From assembly GCA_016291725.1 (NCBI GenBank), contig JAEEYJ010000140.1:1-11100 (forward strand): 11,100 nt of DNA, in the 5' to 3' direction. The DNA is from Solobacterium sp. (GTDB lineage: Bacteria; Bacillota_I; Bacilli_A; Erysipelotrichales; Erysipelotrichaceae). This document shows positions 6,131-11,100 of this stretch, piece by piece. Position numbers and translations under genes: made by a program. Below the pieces are notes generated by a model. It was not told the origin of the DNA, did no database searches, and saw only the letters and a program-made list of their open reading frames with translations. How positions within the stretch are numbered: the stretch's first letter is position 1; each line of letters begins with the position of its first letter.

Positions 6131-6382
6131 ATGACAGGTTCACCGAGGGAGGAAAAACTGTTCCGGCGCAGAGTAATCTATCTGCTGACGGTTATACTGA
6201 CCTATCTTTTCTGTGTACTGGTCCTCGGTCTGGTGCTGAACGCACTGATGATGCTGGCAGAGCTGCCTCCGTACTTCATCCTTGTACTGTACGCCGTGAT
6301 GCTGGTATCGGCGGTGCCGCTGACGGAATACATCACCAGGGAATACCTGGCACCGGTGTACGCCCAGGTCAAAGACAATTGA
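6131..6382 (+). CDS. small two-helix membrane protein of unknown function
   Basis: I do not recognise this 83-residue protein. It has a short basic N-terminus (residues 1-14, with EEKLFRRR), a hydrophobic helix at about 15-38, a short loop with ELPP (44-47), a second hydrophobic segment at about 48-65 and a charged C-terminal tail. Positive charges near the first helix favour both ends in the cytoplasm. The ATG at 6131 lacks a ribosome binding site and lies 7 nt after a -10 element, which suggests a leaderless message. A purine run GAGGGAGGA (about 6145-6153) inside the gene lies just before an in-frame CTG at 6158, so internal initiation is another possibility. The stop codon (6380-6382) overlaps the -35 of the valS T-box promoter. 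It diverges from the SRAP gene. The hydrophobic composition argues that it is a real gene. Confidence 0.65.
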   Translation: MTGSPREEKLFRRRVIYLLTVILTYLFCVLVLGLVLNALMMLAELPPYFILVLYAVMLVSAVPLTEYITREYLAPVYAQVKDN

Positions 6383-6407
6383 AAAAACAGGTGCACTCGT
6401 CTATAAT
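6379..6407 (+). promoter_or_regulatory. sigma-A promoter of the valS T-box transcript
   Basis: TTGAAA (6379-6384), a 17-nt spacer and a perfect TATAAT (6402-6407) predict a start near A6414. The -35 overlaps the stop codon of the preceding small membrane protein gene. Confidence 0.88.
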
Positions 6408-6413
6408 TTCTTT

Positions 6414-6639
6414 ATTGCAGAGAGCGGAAGCAGTAAGCGCGGCCGGATGCTTGAAGAGAGTCTTCGTCAGGTGAAAGAAGGCAGATCCGTGCGCTGAAGT
6501 CGTCCGTGAGCTGATTGCCTGAACCGTTCAGTAGGGCAGTCCGTATATGCGCGTTAAGCATCCGAGAAGCAAGTAAGGTGGTACCACGTGCAACGCGTCC
6601 TTCGTCAGAAGGGCTTTTTTTACATAAGGAGACAAGGAT
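6414..6639 (+). ncRNA. valine T-box riboswitch upstream of valS
   Basis: The leader carries the T-box sequence AAGGTGGTACCACG at 6575-6588. Its UGGU (6579-6582) would pair with the ACCA end of tRNA(Val), whose discriminator base is A. Stem I is supported by GCGC (6437-6440) with GCGC (6491-6494) and GGAT (6445-6448) with ATCC (6485-6488), bounded below by CGG (6425-6427) with CCG (6504-6506). The specifier loop on the 3' side reads GAA then GUC (6499-6501), a valine codon; a second GUC follows at 6502-6504. A further hairpin is at about 6516-6538. Uncharged tRNA(Val) should stabilise the antiterminator and allow valS transcription. Identity as a T-box is firm; the exact specifier is inferred from the fold. 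Confidence 0.95.
6597..6621 (+). terminator. T-box terminator hairpin before valS
   Basis: GTCCTTC (6597-6603) pairs with GAAGGGC (6608-6614), with one G-U pair, around the loop GTCA, followed by seven T residues (6615-6621). It lies 9 nt after the T-box sequence, as expected for the terminator that competes with the antiterminator. Confidence 0.92.
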
Positions 6640-9252
6640 ATGAAGGAAAATCTGGCACAGAAGTATGATCATCATTCAGTGGAGGAAGGCAAATATGCTG
6701 AATGGGTCGAAAAGGGGTATTTTACGGCAGGAGATCTGACCAAAAAGCCGTATACAATCGTCATTCCGCCGCCGAATGTCACAGGGATGCTGCACATCGG
6801 CCATGCCTGGGACAATACACTCCAGGACATCATTTCCCGCTACAAGCGCATGCAGGGCTATGACATGCTGTACCTTCCGGGTACGGACCATGCGGGTATA
6901 TCCACAGAGGCGAAGGTTGACGCCCGCCTGCGGGCGGAACAGGGCATTTCCCGCCGGGATCTCACCCGGGAGCAGTTCCTGGAGAAAGCCTACGAATGGA
7001 AGGAAGAGTATGCCGGCATCATCCACAAGCAGTGGGAGAAGCTGGGCAACAGCCTGGATTACAGCCGGGAGCGCTTTACCATGGACGAAGGCTTTGTCAA
7101 AGCAGTCCGCCATGTCTTTGTATCCCTGTACAATGACGGACTGATCTACCGCGGCAAGCGCATCATCAACTGGGATCCGGAAGCCCGTACCGCACTGAGC
7201 AACCTGGAAGTATACTACCAGGATGACCCCGGCCAGATGTTCTACTTCAACTACCGTGTGAAGGAGACAGGGGAAGATCTGATCATTGCGACCACCAGAC
7301 CGGAGACCATGTTCACGGATGAATGCATCATCGTTCATCCGGAAGATGAACGGTACAGGCACCTGGTCGGCAGGACCGCTGTCAACCCGGCAAACCATGA
7401 AGAGATTCCGATCCTTGCGGATGAATATGTAGACAGAGAATTCGGCACCGGAGCCATGAAGTGCACACCGGCCCATGATCCCAATGACTTTATCATCGGT
7501 GAACGCCACGGACTGCCGATGCGCTCCTGCATGAACGACAACGGTACGATGAACGAGAATGCCGGTGTCTATGCCGGTATGGACCGGTTTGCCTGCCGTG
7601 ACAGGCTCGTGGAGACCATCAGAGCAGAAGGCAACCTTGTCCGGATCGAGAACATCGTGCACTCCGTCGGTCATTCCGAGCGTACCCACTGCGTTGTTGA
7701 ACCGTATCTGTCGGAACAGTGGTTCGTCAGGATGAAGCCGCTGGCGGAAGATGTACTTGCGCACCAGGAAGATCCTGAGCAGAGGATTGTCTTCTGGCCG
7801 GAGCGCTTCAACAAGACATTCGTACAGTGGCTGGAGAACATCGAGGACTGGTGCATCTCCCGCCAGCTGTGGTGGGGCCACCGCATTCCTGCCTGGTATC
7901 ATAAGGAGACAGGAGAGATCTATGTCAGTGAACAGGATCCGGCAGATCCTGAGAACTGGATCCAGGATGAAGATGTTCTGGATACCTGGTTCTCCAGTGC
8001 ACTCTGGCCGTTCGCTACCCTGGGCTGGCCGGAAGATACGGAGGACTACAAGCGCTACTATCCCAACGATACGATGGTCACCGGCTATGACATCATCTTC
8101 TTCTGGGTGGCGCGCATGGCCTTTGACGCACGGTACTTTACCCACAACCGTCCGTTCCACCATGTCCTGATCCACGGTCTGATCCGTGACGCACAGGGCC
8201 GCAAAATGTCGAAGTCGCTGGGCAACGGCATTGATCCGATGCAGGTCATCGATGAGTACGGTGTAGACGCGCTGCGCTTCTTCCTGTCCACCAACAGTAC
8301 ACCGGGACAGGATATGCGCTACATCCCGGAAAAGGTGGAGGCCGCCTGGAACTTCATCAACAAGCTCTGGAACGCATCCCGCTTCGTACTGATGAATCTG
8401 GATGACGGTATGAAGTACTCCGATATCGATCTGACGGATATCAGTGAGGTCGATAAGTGGATCCTGACCCGTTTGAACCAGACGATCGAACATGTAACGG
8501 ACAACAACGAGAAATACGAATTCGCCCAGGTTGGCAATGAGCTGTACAGCTTTGTCTGGGATGACTTCTGCAGCTGGTATGTGGAGCTGGCCAAGGCCAA
8601 TCTGGGTTCTGCGGATGAAAAGGTCAGGAAAGCAACGCAGTCGGTTCTGCTGCTGGCGCTGACGGACATCATCAAGCTGCTGTTCCCGTTCATGCCGTTT
8701 GTAACGGAAGAAATCTACCTGAAGCTCCCGCATGAAAAAGACAGCCTGAACCTGGAAAGCTGGCCGGATATCATCGAAGCAGTCCACGGCTGCGATATTG
8801 CGGATACAGAGCGTTTGATCTCGGCGATTTCGAAGATCCGTGAGCTGAAGGCAGCAGCCGGTCTGAAGCCTTCCGCAAGGATCCATGTCCGTCTGCGCGA
8901 TATCGACGGCAACATCAAGCCGCTGAGCACTGACCAGGCAGCTATGCTGGAAAGAATGGCCAGAGCGGAATGGCAGGCAGATCCGGAGGGCGATCTGACC
9001 GTTGCGTCCATCAACGGCGGAACCATCCAGATTCCTTCCCATGAACTGCAGAACAAGGAAGAAGAGACCGCGAAGCTGATGAAGGAAGCAGAGCGGCTCA
9101 GGAAGGAACTGCAGCGCAGTGAGGGGATCCTGAACAACAAGGGGTTCCTTGCTAAAGCCCCGGCGGATAAGATCGCGCTGGAGCAGAAGAAGCAGGAAGA
9201 CTACCGCAAGCAGCTCGAAGCCGTGGAAGCACGGCTGGCAGAGCTGGCGTAG
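6640..9252 (+). CDS. valS: valine--tRNA ligase (ValRS)
   Basis: ValRS charges tRNA(Val) with valine and edits mischarged threonine. The 870-residue class I synthetase has HIGH at 52-55 (in PPNVTGMLHIGH), the editing domain motifs TTRPET (218-223) and AHDPNDF (278-284) with two conserved aspartates, the ValRS hallmark RQLWWGHRIPAWY (408-420), DVLDTWFSSALWPF (445-458) and KMSKS at 522-526. An anticodon-binding helical domain follows, and a C-terminal coiled-coil arm (about 803-870) closes the protein. Wording in the editing domain such as TMFTDECI and MKCTPAHD differs from the common TMLGDTA and VKITPAHD forms and may reflect lineage. AAGGAG at 6626-6631 sets the start. Expression is expected to respond to uncharged tRNA(Val) through the T-box. 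The hydrolase gene begins 12 nt downstream. Identity is secure. Confidence 0.99.
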   Translation: MKENLAQKYDHHSVEEGKYAEWVEKGYFTAGDLTKKPYTIVIPPPNVTGMLHIGHAWDNTLQDIISRYKRMQGYDMLYLPGTDHAGISTEAKVDARLRAEQGISRRDLTREQFLEKAYEWKEEYAGIIHKQWEKLGNSLDYSRERFTMDEGFVKAVRHVFVSLYNDGLIYRGKRIINWDPEARTALSNLEVYYQDDPGQMFYFNYRVKETGEDLIIATTRPETMFTDECIIVHPEDERYRHLVGRTAVNPANHEEIPILADEYVDREFGTGAMKCTPAHDPNDFIIGERHGLPMRSCMNDNGTMNENAGVYAGMDRFACRDRLVETIRAEGNLVRIENIVHSVGHSERTHCVVEPYLSEQWFVRMKPLAEDVLAHQEDPEQRIVFWPERFNKTFVQWLENIEDWCISRQLWWGHRIPAWYHKETGEIYVSEQDPADPENWIQDEDVLDTWFSSALWPFATLGWPEDTEDYKRYYPNDTMVTGYDIIFFWVARMAFDARYFTHNRPFHHVLIHGLIRDAQGRKMSKSLGNGIDPMQVIDEYGVDALRFFLSTNSTPGQDMRYIPEKVEAAWNFINKLWNASRFVLMNLDDGMKYSDIDLTDISEVDKWILTRLNQTIEHVTDNNEKYEFAQVGNELYSFVWDDFCSWYVELAKANLGSADEKVRKATQSVLLLALTDIIKLLFPFMPFVTEEIYLKLPHEKDSLNLESWPDIIEAVHGCDIADTERLISAISKIRELKAAAGLKPSARIHVRLRDIDGNIKPLSTDQAAMLERMARAEWQADPEGDLTVASINGGTIQIPSHELQNKEEETAKLMKEAERLRKELQRSEGILNNKGFLAKAPADKIALEQKKQEDYRKQLEAVEARLAELA

Positions 9253-9264
9253 AGAGGAGACAGA

Positions 9265-10188
9265 ATGCCGCGCAAGAGTACTGCAGGTGAGAAGATCCTG
9301 AAGGCTGCATTGCTGGGAACCAGCGCGTACGGTGCAGCCTGCGGAATCACATTCATGAGGATCTTTGATGTAGAGAAGAGCTGGTTCCGGGAAAAGTACG
9401 GGACAGCCGGAAAAACAGATGATGAATGGCTGCAGAAAGCAGAGATCAAGGATGTCTATACAGATTCCTATGATGGCCTGAAGCTGCATGCTATGGTGAT
9501 CGAGCATCACCCGGACAGTGACCGATGGTTGATTCCGCTGCACGGCTATGCAGCGGACGGCAGGGCGATTGTCCGGATCCTGAAGGATGCGGATGAACAG
9601 GGCTACAATCTTCTGGTGCCTGATCTGCGCGCCCACGGCTTCTCGGAAGGGCGCTGGACCGGATTCGGCTGGCCGGAGCACTATGATCTGCTCGGCTGGA
9701 TCGGCTGGCTCTGCACGGAGCGTCCGGAATCCCGGATTGCCCTGTACGGTGTATCGCTCGGCGCTGCAGCGGTGATGAACACGGTCGGCGAGCGTCTGCC
9801 GGCGAATGTCAAATGCGCTGTGGAAGACTGCGGCTTTGTGGAGATCAAGGAAATCCTTGCCAGCAATCTGAAGGCGGTCATGAATTTCAAAGTGGACTTC
9901 CTGATGCCCGGCATTGACTTCTTTGTCAAGCAGATCCTGCATTTCTCCATGTACGATGTCAGTACACGCCGCCAGCTGCGCAATGCGCAGGTGCCTGTGC
10001 TTTTCCTCCATGGAACAGAGGACCGTCTGGTCCACTCCGGCAATGCCTATGATTGCTACTACGCATGCGCCGGGAAGCGGAAGCTGCACATTGTACAGGG
10101 TGCAGGGCATGCGGCTGCCTGGTTGGACGATGAATGCCGGGAGGGCGTGTTCGCTTTCCTGGATGAGTGCTTTGAACAGACTGTGTAA
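9265..10188 (+). CDS. alpha/beta hydrolase with N-terminal membrane segment (YqkD-like)
   Basis: A serine hydrolase of the alpha/beta fold, 307 residues. Residues 11-30 are hydrophobic and likely anchor it to the membrane or act as an uncleaved signal; no lipobox is seen. The oxyanion-side motif is PLHGYAADGR (91-100), then PDLRAHGFSEG (119-129). The nucleophile elbow GVSLGA puts Ser164 as nucleophile, with Asp253 in HGTEDRLV (249-256) and His282 in GAGHAAAW (279-286) completing the triad. Length and layout resemble B. subtilis YqkD, a predicted hydrolase of unknown substrate; dipeptidyl or esterase activity cannot be assigned. The start has AGAGGAG at 9252-9258 and lies 12 nt after valS; glpK starts 18 nt after its stop. 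It is therefore likely co-transcribed with valS, which gives no clear hint of substrate. Confidence 0.85.
   Translation: MPRKSTAGEKILKAALLGTSAYGAACGITFMRIFDVEKSWFREKYGTAGKTDDEWLQKAEIKDVYTDSYDGLKLHAMVIEHHPDSDRWLIPLHGYAADGRAIVRILKDADEQGYNLLVPDLRAHGFSEGRWTGFGWPEHYDLLGWIGWLCTERPESRIALYGVSLGAAAVMNTVGERLPANVKCAVEDCGFVEIKEILASNLKAVMNFKVDFLMPGIDFFVKQILHFSMYDVSTRRQLRNAQVPVLFLHGTEDRLVHSGNAYDCYYACAGKRKLHIVQGAGHAAAWLDDECREGVFAFLDECFEQTV

Positions 10189-11100
<912 letters not shown>

Noticed and set aside
5595..6134. Plus-strand open frame opposite the SRAP gene
   Set aside because: The minus-strand SRAP reading has all catalytic residues; the plus-strand reading shows no family features.

Overview
The window is a stretch of conserved chromosome from a low-complexity, moderately high-GC member of the Firmicutes (Bacillota). 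The signs are Shine-Dalgarno sequences of the AGGAGG type, a valine T-box riboswitch, an L21 leader, an L27 with a cleavable N-terminal extension next to its protease Prp, and a GlpK of the Firmicutes type. The sporulation gene spo0B, which sits between rpmA and obg in Bacillus subtilis, is absent. The base composition, the gene content and a ValRS with some Mollicutes-like wording suggest an Erysipelotrichia-type gut bacterium. That placement is inference only.

Layout. Positions 1-98 hold the last codons of a sensor histidine kinase. A tRNA1(Val) N6-adenine methyltransferase (91-732) and a single-pass membrane protein that looks like DUF4230 (745-1506) follow on the same strand. A strong promoter (TTGACT-17-TAGAAT) and a structured leader (about 1574-1678) precede rplU-prp-rpmA (1679-2585). 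A terminator or attenuator hairpin (2602-2626) separates these from obg, ruvA and ruvB (2644-5519), which are tightly packed. RuvB converges on a SRAP/HMCES-family abasic-site protein gene on the minus strand (5547-6083), with one perfect 11-bp hairpin between them. The SRAP gene diverges from a small two-helix membrane protein gene (6131-6382). Both of these genes have a -10 element only 6 nt before the ATG, so both may be transcribed as leaderless mRNAs. A sigma-A promoter and a valine T-box leader (about 6414-6639) then control valS (6640-9252). An alpha/beta hydrolase with an N-terminal hydrophobic segment (9265-10188) and the first 298 codons of glpK (10207 to the window end) follow valS closely and probably share its transcript at least in part.

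How the parts work together. Most of the window is translation machinery (tRNA modification, L21/L27 maturation, the Obg ribosome-assembly GTPase, ValRS) and DNA repair (RuvAB branch migration, SRAP). I found no CRISPR array, insertion sequence, prophage, tRNA or rRNA gene. No wholly new multi-gene system is visible. The points most worth checking are the divergent leaderless pair, the L21 leader with two competing pairings that could hide the ribosome binding site, and a GlpK in which the HPr-phosphorylated histidine is replaced by arginine.
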